Assembly: GCA_030630585.1 (NCBI GenBank)
Contig: DAOVMU010000046.1
Location: forward strand, 1-9,703
Reading direction: 5' to 3'
DNA from: Candidatus Bathyarchaeota archaeon
Lineage (GTDB): Archaea; Thermoproteota; Bathyarchaeia; Bathyarchaeales; Bathycorpusculaceae
DNA: 9,703 nt
Shown piece by piece: positions 1 through 7,064 of the stretch; position 1 is the first letter of the stretch; each line of letters opens with the position of its first letter. The position numbers and the translations under genes were made by a program. The notes beneath the pieces were generated by a model, which saw nothing but the letters and a program-made list of their open reading frames with translations, ran no database searches and was not told the DNA's origin.

Positions 1-175
1 CAAGGGGATGCCCGAAACTTCCTCCACCATGTACGATTATCAGACTTTCAACGGTTGCCCATTGTATCTCTTCTGACAAACGGTTTATGGCTTGCATTCG
101 CACCTGGAGCTCCTTGCTCTTATCTGTGATTACGGAGCCACCTATCTTCAAAATCGTTAATTCAGATTCCCTCAA
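1..175 (-). CDS. ipk: Isopentenyl phosphate kinase, N-terminal part (runs off the window)
   Basis: Reading the minus strand from a TTG at 175 gives a 58-residue N-terminus with two hallmarks of the amino-acid-kinase fold used by IPK: the phosphate-binding stretch KIGGSVITDK (about residues 9-18) and HGGGSFGHP (about residues 48-56). IPK phosphorylates isopentenyl phosphate to IPP with ATP in the archaeal mevalonate route, in the cytoplasm. A TGA lies in frame two codons before the TTG, so the start must be this TTG or a later codon, and no ATG precedes the first motif. The reading frame overlaps the last codons of the mevalonate kinase remnant (stop at 162-164), as expected for translationally coupled lipid genes. 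The rest of the gene lies outside the window. The family call is firm; the exact start is less so. Confidence 0.85.
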   Translation of the reverse strand, partial: MRESELTILKIGGSVITDKSKELQVRMQAINRLSEEIQWATVESLIIVHGGGSFGHPL

Positions 176-348
176 TCCTCATACCTTCGTCTGTTTTCCT
201 AGCTATGAAAGGGCTTCCACCAGCGCGCGTAGTTCTGTTTTTGCATGATTCTTTTATCTATGGCTAACACTATGGCGGGTTCACCGTAGACTACGAAGTG
301 TTCTCCGAAAAGTATCGCTTTTGCGGGAGCTGAAGCAGTAACCCCCAT
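162..348 (-). pseudogene. mvk: Mevalonate kinase reduced to its two ends (internal deletion with frameshift)
   Basis: The ATG at 348 opens a classic archaeal mevalonate kinase N-terminus: the SAPAKAILFGEH motif, then VVYGEPAIVLAIDKR. After about residue 33 the similarity stops, and the frame ends at a TAG (199-201) after 49 residues. In another frame, about 220 down to 162, the sequence reads AGGSPFIARKTDEG, which looks like the usual C-terminus of the same enzyme, followed by a TGA. Archaeal mevalonate kinases are normally a little over 300 residues, so roughly 260-280 residues, including the GHMP ATP-binding core, are missing. The enzyme phosphorylates mevalonate on the way to archaeal lipids. 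Position after MEMO (10-nt gap) and before IPK is the normal place for this gene. What is seen is a deletion or a collapsed assembly; which one cannot be told from the sequence. Confidence 0.8.
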
Positions 349-358
349 TTATACACCA

Positions 359-1210
359 CTATTTCTTAAAGCGTACAGCGGCGTACCCAACCACACTTGA
401 GTAGTCGCCAGAAACATCTCCGCTAGTCTTATAACATAATAGTTTTGCCTCTTTTGCCTTCAAAATTTTTGCTGCGATTATCAAAGCGGCTATTGGACCA
501 TAACCGCAAGCACTAATACTGTGAGTTTGGATAACCGAATAGAGTTTGGCTTCGTCCATTGCCTCCATGGCTTCAAGGATCATTTTGTCTTTTCTCTGAG
601 CGCTTTCTAGAGGTTCGTAATGTGTCATGTCTGAAGAAGCTATAATAACTCCGTTTTTTCCAGCCAAAACTTTGGCTACTGCCTCTCCAACCTCTTTAGC
701 CGAGGACAAATCCTGCATCAAAAAACAAATAGGCACAATCTTGAATTCTGAATCATAAAGATACTGAAGGAACGGAAGTTGAACCTCAATTGAATGCTCA
801 AGACGATGAGCAGAATCATCAACATCAATAATATGTGATTCGCGCACAACCTGGTTAGCCAACTCACCGTCTATTTCAACGTCACCTAGAGGAGTACGCC
901 AGAAACCATCATTCATCACAGCTAAAGCGCTGCCGTAACCCGTATGGTTCGGGCCCAAAAGAAACACAACGTCGGGTTTACCGTCTGAGGCCAGCTCATA
1001 ATAGGCGTGGGCTGCCACAGGACCCGAAAACGTGTAACCTGCATGTGGACAAACCAAACCGATCAGCCCTCTTCGGCCTTCCTCAGCAATTTTTGGAATC
1101 ATTCTCGGTCCAAGTTTGTGGATAAAGCAGCTTCCTATTTGTTTTTTCAATGATTCAGCTGTCCCTGCATAGAAGGCTCCCGCCTGACACGGACGCCGAA
1201 TCTTTGTCAT
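359..1210 (-). CDS. MEMO1/AMMECR-associated (MEMO family) protein
   Basis: The product is a 283-residue protein of the MEMO family, related to extradiol dioxygenases and class III. Human MEMO1 binds metal through two His and one Cys; the matching residues are visible here as H56 (PHAGYTFSG), H89 (GPNHTG) and C235 (SACGYGPI). Also conserved are H139-SIEVQLPFLQ and SSDMTHYEP (H197). The frame stays open up to 1261, overlapping rps2, but the family-like N-terminus TKIRRPCQAGAFYAG begins at the ATG at 1210, four bases after the rps2 stop and downstream of a GGAGG-like stretch. The biochemical role in archaea is not settled, so only the family is called. It is a regular member of this archaeal operon, between rps2 and mevalonate kinase. 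Length and motifs are complete, with no sign of damage. Confidence 0.9.
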   Translation of the reverse strand: MTKIRRPCQAGAFYAGTAESLKKQIGSCFIHKLGPRMIPKIAEEGRRGLIGLVCPHAGYTFSGPVAAHAYYELASDGKPDVVFLLGPNHTGYGSALAVMNDGFWRTPLGDVEIDGELANQVVRESHIIDVDDSAHRLEHSIEVQLPFLQYLYDSEFKIVPICFLMQDLSSAKEVGEAVAKVLAGKNGVIIASSDMTHYEPLESAQRKDKMILEAMEAMDEAKLYSVIQTHSISACGYGPIAALIIAAKILKAKEAKLLCYKTSGDVSGDYSSVVGYAAVRFKK

Positions 1211-1214
1211 AGCT

Positions 1215-1892
1215 TTAGCTTCCTTCCTCCTCTCTGGAGATATTAGTTTCAAAATCCTCAACTTTAAGTGGTAAATCTTTGTCCAGCGCTAATTCACCCC
1301 TCTCCCGCAGTATTTGTCTCGCCAAGAGCCAATAGATAATGGCTAAGGCTCTTCTACCCTTATTGTTTGTTGAAATCACCAAGTCTACACCTGAGAAGTC
1401 GTTGTCTGTGCTACATAAGGCCACTATGGGTATGCCCACCGAAGATGCTTCTCTAATCGCTTGAGAATCCGCCGTGGGATCAGACACTATTAGAACGTCT
1501 GGCTCGATGCGATTAGGATATAACGTGTTTGACAGAAGCCCTGGAACAAAACGTCCAATAATGGGAATCGCTTTAGTTGCCTCGCAGAATCTTCTAACAG
1601 GTTCTTGTGCATAAAGTCTGGCTGCTGCAGCTGCGATTTTTGATGGTTCAAATCTGGCTAGAAACTTTGCACCTATCCTTATGCGTTCGTCAGTCTTTTT
1701 GACGTCTAAGACGAATAAGCCATCAGGTCTAACACGATATATGAACTGCTCCATGTCCCTTGTTTTCATTCTTGTTCCAATGTGTGTTCCCGCGGAAAGA
1801 AGTGTGTCTCGTCGTAACAGGAGCTTCTCCTCCGCCGTGACGCTTGTTGTTTCTGCCTCTTTTTCCATCTTTCCATCTTTAGCCTCTGACAA
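1215..1892 (-). CDS. rps2: 30S ribosomal protein uS2
   Basis: This is a complete archaeal uS2 of about 225 residues. Typical segments are LLLRRDTLLSAGTHIGTR near the N-terminus, FIYRVRPDGLFVLDVKKTDERI, IIGRFVPGLLSN, EPDVLIVSDPTADSQAIREA and GIPIVALCSTDND, ending in an acidic tail. The protein sits on the solvent side of the small subunit near the head-body junction. The frame opens at a TTG (1892) preceded by an AGGGG-type ribosome-binding site. An in-frame ATG at 1868 would drop eight residues and is the main alternative. An ATG at 1900 is in a different frame. The enolase stop is 11 bases upstream and the MEMO start four bases downstream, so it lies inside one transcript. Confidence 0.95.
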   Translation of the reverse strand: MSEAKDGKMEKEAETTSVTAEEKLLLRRDTLLSAGTHIGTRMKTRDMEQFIYRVRPDGLFVLDVKKTDERIRIGAKFLARFEPSKIAAAAARLYAQEPVRRFCEATKAIPIIGRFVPGLLSNTLYPNRIEPDVLIVSDPTADSQAIREASSVGIPIVALCSTDNDFSGVDLVISTNNKGRRALAIIYWLLARQILRERGELALDKDLPLKVEDFETNISREEEGS

Positions 1893-1903
1893 TCTTTCAT
1901 CCC

Positions 1904-3157
1904 CTAAAACATTTGGAGATCAGCCATTTTAGCTCTCTCTCCCAAAAACTCCTCTATCCTTATTAACTCGTTTATCTTTACTATTCTCGCGCCCTCAACA
2001 ACTCCTGTCTTTATTATTGGACATCTGAAGGCCACAGCCAAATGGGCTATATGCCAATCACATGTGGAGCCTGAACGATGCGACATCACCGGCACATATC
2101 TAGCCCCTTTTGCCATTTCAATAGTTTCCCCAGCGTCAGAGAGTGTGCCAACTTGATTTACCTTGATTATAATTGCGTTGGCTGCGCGTAATTTTTTTCC
2201 GCGGCTTAATCTTTCAGCGTTTGTCACGAATAAATCGTCACCGCAAACCAAACAGTTTTTTACTTTTTTGGTGAGTTCTGCGGAACTTTCGTAGTCTTCT
2301 TCGTGGAATGGGTCTTCCACATATACGAGATGATATTTTTCGATGAGTTCACGAATAAATTCTAACTGATTTCCTGAATCTCTTTTTTTCCCTTCTCTCT
2401 CGTAGAGGTAAGTTTTATTTCTAGCATTCCACAGGGAGGATGCTGCAACGTCAATACCCAAACCACATTCTAACCCCAATTCGTTGCCGACTTCTTCGCA
2501 TACTTCAGCTAAGATTTCCAAAGCATCTGAATTCCCGATGTTCGCAATCCAAGCTCCTTCATCACTTCTTCCGCCACCAAATAGCTTATCTCTCTTCTTT
2601 AACATGTCTCCAATTATCCTGTGGATTTTAGTGTTGGCTAAGGCGGCGTCTAAGAAGGATTCAGCTCCGTAGGGAAGAACTAGAAACTCTTGTATGTCTG
2701 GAGTTTTTCCGTTACTGTGTTTTCCACCGCTTATCATGTTTCCAAGAGGAAATGGAAGATCATGGATAATATATCCGCCTAGATAATGGAAGAGAAGTAA
2801 ACCGTAAGAATTTGCTGCAGCTTCAGCACTTGCCAAGGAAATGGCGAAAGCTGTGTTCCCACCCAAGATTCTAAAATCTCTCGTGCCATCTATTTCATGT
2901 AACGTTCTATCAATTTCTTCTTGATAATCCACGTTTATACCGACTAGCTCCGGAGCTATCAGTTCCTCAACCTTTTTAATTGCTTGATCCACTCCGCCTT
3001 GAGGATAGTAAACTACTTCAGCCTTTCCTCGGCTTTCTCCAGCTGGAGATGAGGCTCTTCCAAAACTTGAGGTTGTTACGACATCAACTTCTATTGTTTC
3101 TTCTCCACGGCTGTTGAAAACCTTTCTTGCAATTATGTCTTCAATAACTGTACACAT
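1904..3157 (-). CDS. eno: Enolase (phosphopyruvate hydratase)
   Basis: The enzyme interconverts 2-phosphoglycerate and phosphoenolpyruvate in glycolysis and gluconeogenesis. The 417 residues carry the full active-site set as judged against the known family. The N-terminal domain has SRGEETIEV. H147 and E157 lie in SGGKHSNGKTPDIQEF, and E200 in GGRSDEGAW. The Mg2+ ligands are D236 (GIDVAAS), E281 (YVEDPF) and D307 (GDDLFVTN). K332 is in KVNQVGTLSDA, followed by SHRSGSTCD and K383 in IKTG. The loop around E200 reads GRSDEGAW rather than the bacterial GDEGGFAP, which I take as an archaeal variant. Start is the ATG at 3157 behind a GGAAGGA ribosome-binding site. Enolase is a usual member of this operon, but here it directly follows rpoN with a 19-base gap and no rpoK between. 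Confidence 0.96.
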   Translation of the reverse strand: MCTVIEDIIARKVFNSRGEETIEVDVVTTSSFGRASSPAGESRGKAEVVYYPQGGVDQAIKKVEELIAPELVGINVDYQEEIDRTLHEIDGTRDFRILGGNTAFAISLASAEAAANSYGLLLFHYLGGYIIHDLPFPLGNMISGGKHSNGKTPDIQEFLVLPYGAESFLDAALANTKIHRIIGDMLKKRDKLFGGGRSDEGAWIANIGNSDALEILAEVCEEVGNELGLECGLGIDVAASSLWNARNKTYLYEREGKKRDSGNQLEFIRELIEKYHLVYVEDPFHEEDYESSAELTKKVKNCLVCGDDLFVTNAERLSRGKKLRAANAIIIKVNQVGTLSDAGETIEMAKGARYVPVMSHRSGSTCDWHIAHLAVAFRCPIIKTGVVEGARIVKINELIRIEEFLGERAKMADLQMF

Positions 3158-3176
3158 GTTTTTGTCCTTCCATTGC

Positions 3177-3410
3177 TTAATAGTAGTAGTTTTTTGCCTC
3201 TCTTCTCTTCTCTGTTACTTCATAAAATCGTAGGATTTCATCTATGATTTCCATGTGGGATAACAGCATGCGTCTGCAACAGTATCTTTTAATATCCAAA
3301 CTGTCTAAGACTTCGCCAGGTTCCTCTCCCGCTTTTACCCTTCCTGCAAATTCTTCCCACTTGTCTCCGATCAGTTTGCCGCACGTGAAACATCTAACAG
3401 GAATAATCAT
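3177..3410 (-). CDS. rpoN: DNA-directed RNA polymerase subunit N (Rpb10 homologue)
   Basis: This small zinc-binding RNAP subunit has 77 residues, slightly longer than the usual 65-70 because of a basic tail ending in NYYY. The diagnostic zinc site is intact: C7 and C10 in VRCFTCGK, and the adjacent pair C44-C45 in RYCCRRM. Subunit N sits in the D-L-N-P assembly platform that bridges the large subunits. The ATG at 3410 has GGAG about nine bases upstream. It follows the uS9 stop by 12 bases, the normal order in archaea. The next gene expected is rpoK, but enolase follows instead. Confidence 0.96.
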   Translation of the reverse strand: MIIPVRCFTCGKLIGDKWEEFAGRVKAGEEPGEVLDSLDIKRYCCRRMLLSHMEIIDEILRFYEVTEKRREAKNYYY

Positions 3411-3422
3411 CTTAATCAGCTC

Positions 3423-3833
3423 CTATCTGTAGCTTTTCTGATTTCGGGCTCTTGCTCCTGGGCCTCCGAATTTTTTAGGCTCTTTCCGTCTCGGGTCTCC
3501 AACAACCATTGTTCTGTCGTATTCAACAAAGACGCGACGTAGACGCGAACTCTTCGTCCATTTTAATAGAGCGTTGGCTATTGTGATTCTTAATGCCTCT
3601 GCCTGTCCCATGTATCCGCCTCCTGAAACCTTTGCGTCTATGTCTAGTTTCCTCCAAACATCATCTCCAGCCTGCATAAGCGGTTCCATTATTTTTTCTC
3701 GTGCGATCTCTGGTTCATAAATCTCTAGGGGGATCCTGTTTATGCGTATCCTTCCAATTCCAGGCTTGACAACAGCTCGCGCTATAGCTGTTTTTCTTTT
3801 TCCGCTAATGACCAAAACTTTTTTTGCTGGCAT
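3423..3833 (-). CDS. rps9: 30S ribosomal protein uS9
   Basis: This is a complete uS9 of 136 residues. It shows the N-terminal SGKRKTAIARAVV segment, the glycine-rich KVSGGGYMGQAEA segment and the basic C-terminal tail ending in KSYR. In this family the tail reaches the decoding centre and touches P-site tRNA, and the terminal YR or KR is conserved. The start is ATG 3833, two bases after the uL13 stop, with only a weak GTGA upstream, which suggests coupling to uL13 translation. uL13-uS9 is one of the most conserved gene pairs in archaea and bacteria. Confidence 0.97.
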   Translation of the reverse strand: MPAKKVLVISGKRKTAIARAVVKPGIGRIRINRIPLEIYEPEIAREKIMEPLMQAGDDVWRKLDIDAKVSGGGYMGQAEALRITIANALLKWTKSSRLRRVFVEYDRTMVVGDPRRKEPKKFGGPGARARNQKSYR

Positions 3834-3835
3834 AA

Positions 3836-4279
3836 TTATTCACTAAGGTTCCACCCTATCTCTTTTGCGAGTTCTCCAACAGTGAAACAAGGGCATTTCA
3901 GTTTTGCAGCACGAGCATCCACCAAAGTGTCCGTTTTCTGTTCTTTAAGTTCTTCCGGTATTCCAATGAACACTTTAAGCCGTTTGTATGCTTGTTTGCC
4001 CTTAGGCTGTTTATACGGAAGCATACCTCTCACGGTTTTTCGAACTATCCTGTCAGGTCTTCTATAATGAAATGGGCCTTTTTTTGGATGTCCTACTTCA
4101 AGGAACTTTTTTGCTTTTCTTACTTTGCTTTTCTTCTTACCTGAAAGCACAGCTTTCTCAGCGTTTACGATTATTATCTTTTCAGTCTCTAGCAGTCGTT
4201 TAGCAATAATGCTTGCCATTCTACCTAGAACCAAGTTTTCTGCGTCTATTATTGTGCTCATCTGGTTTACCGGCTTCAT
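3836..4279 (-). CDS. rpl13: 50S ribosomal protein uL13
   Basis: This is archaeal uL13, recognised from IIDAENLVLGRMASIIAKRLLE, the segment VNAEKAVLSGKK, the GPFHYRRPDRI segment and VRGMLPYKQPKGKQAYKRLKVF. It is a large-subunit assembly protein. The frame is open up to a TTG at 4291, but the ATG at 4279 is preferred: a GGTGA ribosome-binding site lies four bases upstream, overlapping the eL18 stop codon (4284-4286). A later ATG at 4261 would start right at the conserved core. With the 4279 start the protein has 147 residues, in the normal range. Stop-overlapping ribosome-binding sites of this kind imply coupled translation with eL18. Confidence 0.95.
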   Translation of the reverse strand: MKPVNQMSTIIDAENLVLGRMASIIAKRLLETEKIIIVNAEKAVLSGKKKSKVRKAKKFLEVGHPKKGPFHYRRPDRIVRKTVRGMLPYKQPKGKQAYKRLKVFIGIPEELKEQKTDTLVDARAAKLKCPCFTVGELAKEIGWNLSE

Positions 4280-4283
4280 TTTT

Positions 4284-4646
4284 TCACCCAATTATCCTTA
4301 CCTTTGAGCCCTTCGGGTTTTTCTTAATAAGTTGACGAAGTGATAGGGTCCTGCCTCTTGCAGCCTTAATCTTCTCTTTCGCCTTTTCTGAGAATAGGAA
4401 GGCCGCCACAGTTATTGGATGGTCCATTTTTCCTGCACCTACTACTTTGCCTGGAACCACAACTGCCTCTTTTTTCTCCGTGTATCTGTTCAATCGGCTT
4501 ACATTCACAGTTGTACGCCTTCTCCTTGGTTTTGCCAAGCGTTCGGCAACATCCTTCCATATCTTAACCTTGTCTTCTCTACTCTGCTTTTTTAGGAAGC
4601 GGATAAGATGGACAAGCTCAGGATTTGTTGTTTTAACTTTTTTCAC
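4284..4646 (-). CDS. rpl18e: 50S ribosomal protein eL18
   Basis: eL18 is an archaeal/eukaryotic-specific large-subunit protein with no bacterial counterpart, which supports the domain assignment. The 120 residues include KTTNPELVHLIRFLKKQSRE, the WKDVAERLAKPRRRRTTVNV segment, VVVPGKVVGAGKMDHPITVAA and a basic C-terminus ending in GSKVRIIG. The start is a GTG at 4646, preceded by GGTGA at a good distance, and it lies inside the 3' end of rpoD (14-base overlap), so translation is likely coupled. Length is typical for the family. Confidence 0.96.
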   Translation of the reverse strand: MKKVKTTNPELVHLIRFLKKQSREDKVKIWKDVAERLAKPRRRRTTVNVSRLNRYTEKKEAVVVPGKVVGAGKMDHPITVAAFLFSEKAKEKIKAARGRTLSLRQLIKKNPKGSKVRIIG

Positions 4647-5454
4647 TCTTCTTCACCTTGACCTGACTTATGAATTCCCTAAGCTGTTGATTCAGTATTT
4701 TAACAGCTTCTTTCATCATCCTTTCCGGAGAAAGCACACCTGTGGATTCCATGTTAAAAATGAAGGTGTCTCCTTTCCAGCTTACCTCTATAGGCGGGGG
4801 TTTCATTGGGCAAACGTCAACACAGTCTTGACAGAGATTGCAAGCCATCAAATCTCGAATTTCTATTTTGTCTCCAACCTTGACTAAAACCTTCCTTGGA
4901 CAAATCCCTACACATTTCCCGCAAGCATCGCATTGTCCGCTTATTTCAATCTGTGGAAAATATTTGTATGTGCACATTGAAACTGGCTGCCATTTCGCGT
5001 GATTCTTTCCTTTTCCAAGTCTCGCGTAGGCTTCAAGCTTCAGGTTTTGCCCTTTAGCCAGTTTTACTATAGGTATTCTGTCGCTCACTGGAGTTATATC
5101 CGGGTTTTCTGAGATTAACTCCCCTGAATAAACAGTTCTTGTTCCTTCTTCTGCTTCTGCATCAAGCGTAAGTGATGCTCTGCAGAGGTTACACCCGAAC
5201 TCGCTGTTACATGAGCATTCTTCTGGTAGATTATAGCCGTCCAAGTCAGTTTTAAGGGGGATTAGCCCGAGTCTATGGGCTATAATTTCATCCTGCAATA
5301 TAGAAGAGTTTTCAATTATTACAACTTCATCCATAGCCATGCATGGAACTTCAGCAAGTATAATCCTTCTTACAGCATTCATAAATGGAACATCAACTCC
5401 CCGAATAAGTAAACGCATACTCAGATCGTCTTTTTCAAGTACTTCTATTTCCAC
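4633..5454 (-). CDS. rpoD: DNA-directed RNA polymerase subunit D with two 4Fe-4S motifs
   Basis: Subunit D is the archaeal counterpart of Rpb3/alpha and dimerises with L to nucleate RNAP assembly. From a GTG at 5454 the product has 273 residues. The dimerisation core contains VPFMNAVRRIILAEVP, the DEIIAHRLGLIPLKTD motif and a zinc-loop-like cluster CSCNSEFGCNLC. An inserted ferredoxin-like domain has two complete motifs, CDACGKCVGICP (C175, C178, C181, C185) and CNLCQDCVDVCP (C205, C208, C211, C215). The domain is seen; that both clusters bind iron is inferred. The frame is open to a TTG at 5502, but that has no ribosome-binding site, and family similarity begins at VEIEVLEKDD, so the GTG at 5454 is chosen (another GTG at 5466 is possible). 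It overlaps eL18 by 14 bases. Confidence 0.95.
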   Translation of the reverse strand: MEIEVLEKDDLSMRLLIRGVDVPFMNAVRRIILAEVPCMAMDEVVIIENSSILQDEIIAHRLGLIPLKTDLDGYNLPEECSCNSEFGCNLCRASLTLDAEAEEGTRTVYSGELISENPDITPVSDRIPIVKLAKGQNLKLEAYARLGKGKNHAKWQPVSMCTYKYFPQIEISGQCDACGKCVGICPRKVLVKVGDKIEIRDLMACNLCQDCVDVCPMKPPPIEVSWKGDTFIFNMESTGVLSPERMMKEAVKILNQQLREFISQVKVKKSEKS

Positions 5455-5513
5455 TAACCTAGACACTCCCTGAAAGCCTATGATAAATGCTGTGCCGTTC
5501 AATAGAATATTGG

Positions 5514-5559
5514 TGCATTATTTCAACTTTTCTATGAAAAAGTGAAAGCGCAAAATGCA
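5514..5559 (-). promoter_or_regulatory. Nested inverted repeat (predicted RNA hairpin) in the rps11-rpoD spacer
   Basis: The 114-base spacer between uS11 and the chosen RpoD start is the longest gap in the operon. It contains three nested complementary blocks: TGCATT (5514-5519) with AATGCA (5554-5559), TTTCA (5521-5525) with TGAAA (5543-5547), and CTTTT (5527-5531) with AAAAG (5538-5542). They enclose a six-base loop. This gives 16 pairs, interrupted only by a one-base bulge and a 1 x 6 internal loop. In the minus-strand mRNA it would form a hairpin upstream of rpoD. Its function is unknown; processing, attenuation or protein binding are possible. The stem is AU-rich, so stability is moderate. 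Confidence 0.55.
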
Positions 5560-5568
5560 CATGTTAGG

Positions 5569-5982
5569 CTAGACCCTTCTTCCTCTTCTGCCACCTGCCC
5601 TTCGTGTTCCATCATGAGGAACAGGTGTAACCTCTTCAATGCGCCCAATGCGGAATCCTGATCTTGCCAGAGCCCTTATGGCTGCCTGTGCACCCGCACC
5701 TGGAGTTCTCGGCCCTGACCCCCCGGGAGCCCTTACCTTGATGTGTATTGCTTTTATTCCCTTGTCTCTGGCGATCCCCGCAGCAGCAGAGGCTGCCCGC
5801 ATTGCTGCGTAGGCTGAGGACTGCATTCTGTCTGCCTTTACAAACATCCCACCAGATGTTCTTGCTATAGTTTCCGCGCCTGAAATATCTGTGATGTGAA
5901 CTATTGTGTTGTTGTAAGAACTGTAGATATGTACGACTCCCCACCTCTCGGTTTTCTTGCTGGAACCCCCACTGCTACTCAT
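5569..5982 (-). CDS. rps11: 30S ribosomal protein uS11
   Basis: This is a complete uS11 of 137 residues. It shows WGVVHIYSSYNNTIVHITD, GAETIARTSGG, the alanine-rich SSAYAAMRAASAAAGIARDKG, VRAPGGSGPRTPGAGAQAAIRALARSG and the basic end RRAGGRRGRRV. The protein binds 16S rRNA in the platform and helps form the mRNA exit channel. The ATG at 5982 follows the uS4 stop by one base and has a strong GGAGG ribosome-binding site lying in the last codons of rps4. Downstream is the unusually long spacer with the hairpin before rpoD. Confidence 0.97.
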   Translation of the reverse strand: MSSSGGSSKKTERWGVVHIYSSYNNTIVHITDISGAETIARTSGGMFVKADRMQSSAYAAMRAASAAAGIARDKGIKAIHIKVRAPGGSGPRTPGAGAQAAIRALARSGFRIGRIEEVTPVPHDGTRRAGGRRGRRV

Positions 5983-5983
5983 C

Positions 5984-6559
5984 TTATCCCTCCTTGACTT
6001 GTGTCTCTTCTATTTTCGCTTCTGTTGTGGCTACAACTGCTATTGTTTGACGCAGAGGGTGATTTGGATTTGTAAGGGGGCTTCGAGGAGTATACGTTAT
6101 CAGATTTTCTTCTTCCCTTGGCACCAAATAACCTGGAATAGTTACTGACCGATCTCCTATGGCTATGTGTCCATGAGTTGTCAGTTGACGGGCTTGGTAA
6201 ATTGACTTGGCTAAACCTTTCCGAAAGACTATTGTTTGAAGCCTTCGTTCAAGGATATCTTCAATCGTTGAGTCTAAGACGTCGTCAAGAACTGCTGTTT
6301 CATGTATTATGCTGAATTTTTTCAAGCGTTTTAGGAGCATCATCTCCATTTTTCGGCGATCTTCAGGTGTTGTGCCTATAATGGAGCGAGCTATCCCCCT
6401 AAATTTCGACAGCATTGTTTTGTGTCGCCACAATTCACGCTTGTTCCGTAAACCATATTGGCCCACAAGGTTAAGCTCTTCTTGCAAGACATCTGTTCGC
6501 CATGGAAAACGTGGAGTTTCATATTTCTTTCTCTGTTTTTTAGGGTCACCCATGAACAT
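5984..6559 (-). CDS. rps4: 30S ribosomal protein uS4
   Basis: This is archaeal uS4 of about 191 residues. The N-terminus MGDPKKQRKKYETP is followed by FPWRTDVLQEELNLVGQYGLRNKRELWR and a C-terminal S4 RNA-binding domain: LERRLQTIVFRKGLAKSIYQ, then ARQLTTHGHIAIGDRSVTIPGYLV, residues ~108-150. It is a primary 16S-binding protein. The ATG at 6559 shares its A with the uS13 stop (TAATG overlap). A second ATG two codons on (6553) gives the more usual MGDP start and sits at a better distance from the AGGATG ribosome-binding site, so the protein may begin there. Either way it is tightly coupled to rps13. Confidence 0.96.
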   Translation of the reverse strand: MFMGDPKKQRKKYETPRFPWRTDVLQEELNLVGQYGLRNKRELWRHKTMLSKFRGIARSIIGTTPEDRRKMEMMLLKRLKKFSIIHETAVLDDVLDSTIEDILERRLQTIVFRKGLAKSIYQARQLTTHGHIAIGDRSVTIPGYLVPREEENLITYTPRSPLTNPNHPLRQTIAVVATTEAKIEETQVKEG

Positions 6560-7014
6560 TACATCCTTCTCTTCTTAACTCTTACTCCAACAGCTTTACC
6601 TTTTCTTCCGGTCATCTTTGTTTTTTGTCCACGCACCTTTAATCCGTAAGCATGACGATATCCACGCCACGATCTTATCTCTTTCATCTGCTTGATATCC
6701 ATCTTTATCCTTAGATCAAGATCTGCTCTAATAAGGTGCAGGTCCTTCCCGGTCTCTAAATCTTTCCTTCTATTTAGAAGCCAAGCTGGTAGTCCAAACT
6801 TTGTCGGTTCCTTTATTATTTGTTCTATTCTTTCAACCTCAACGTCTGTTAGAAAACCTGCTCTTTTCTCTAGGTTTATTCCAGTCTTTTTTAATATTAC
6901 GTTGGCGAGACTTAGGTTTACTCCTTTAATTCTCTTTAGGGCATATGGCATCTTTAGAGTGCCATCTATGTCTGTGCCGGTTATTCGCAGTATATGACGA
7001 AATTCCCTTGACAT
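6559..7014 (-). CDS. rps13: 30S ribosomal protein uS13, first gene of the operon
   Basis: This is a complete archaeal uS13 of 151 residues. It shows FRHILRITGTDIDGTLKMPYALKRIKGVN, the helix-two-turn-helix region around ERIEQIIKEPTKFGLPAWLLNRRKD, IKQMKEIRSWRGYRHAYGLKVRGQ and a basic tail ending in VKKRRM. It sits in the head of the small subunit and contacts tRNA and the uL5 bridge. It is the promoter-proximal gene: a TATA box lies about 50 bases upstream of the ATG at 7014, leaving a short leader with only a weak ribosome-binding site (GCGATGA). Confidence 0.96.
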   Translation of the reverse strand: MSREFRHILRITGTDIDGTLKMPYALKRIKGVNLSLANVILKKTGINLEKRAGFLTDVEVERIEQIIKEPTKFGLPAWLLNRRKDLETGKDLHLIRADLDLRIKMDIKQMKEIRSWRGYRHAYGLKVRGQKTKMTGRKGKAVGVRVKKRRM

Positions 7015-7064
7015 TCATCGCCAACCATTAACGCTAAGACTAACTACGGAAATGAGCCGTATTT

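Noticed and set aside
199..348. The 49-residue ORF from the mevalonate kinase start as a genuine small protein.
   Set aside because: Its first 33 residues are the kinase N-terminus and its last ones are the kinase C-terminus read in the wrong frame, so a deletion product is the simpler reading.
1681..1932. Plus-strand ORFs opposite the ribosomal operon (for example 1681-1932, 2440-2672, 3244-3432, 4447-4887, 6309-6649, 6692-6997).
   Set aside because: Each lies antisense to a clearly recognised conserved gene and has a composition typical of shadow frames.
5518..5562. A 14-codon ORF (ATG at 5562) overlapping the rps11-rpoD hairpin, as a leader peptide.
   Set aside because: No ribosome-binding site, no recognisable composition and an AT-rich context; chance is likely. 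The hairpin itself is the stronger signal.
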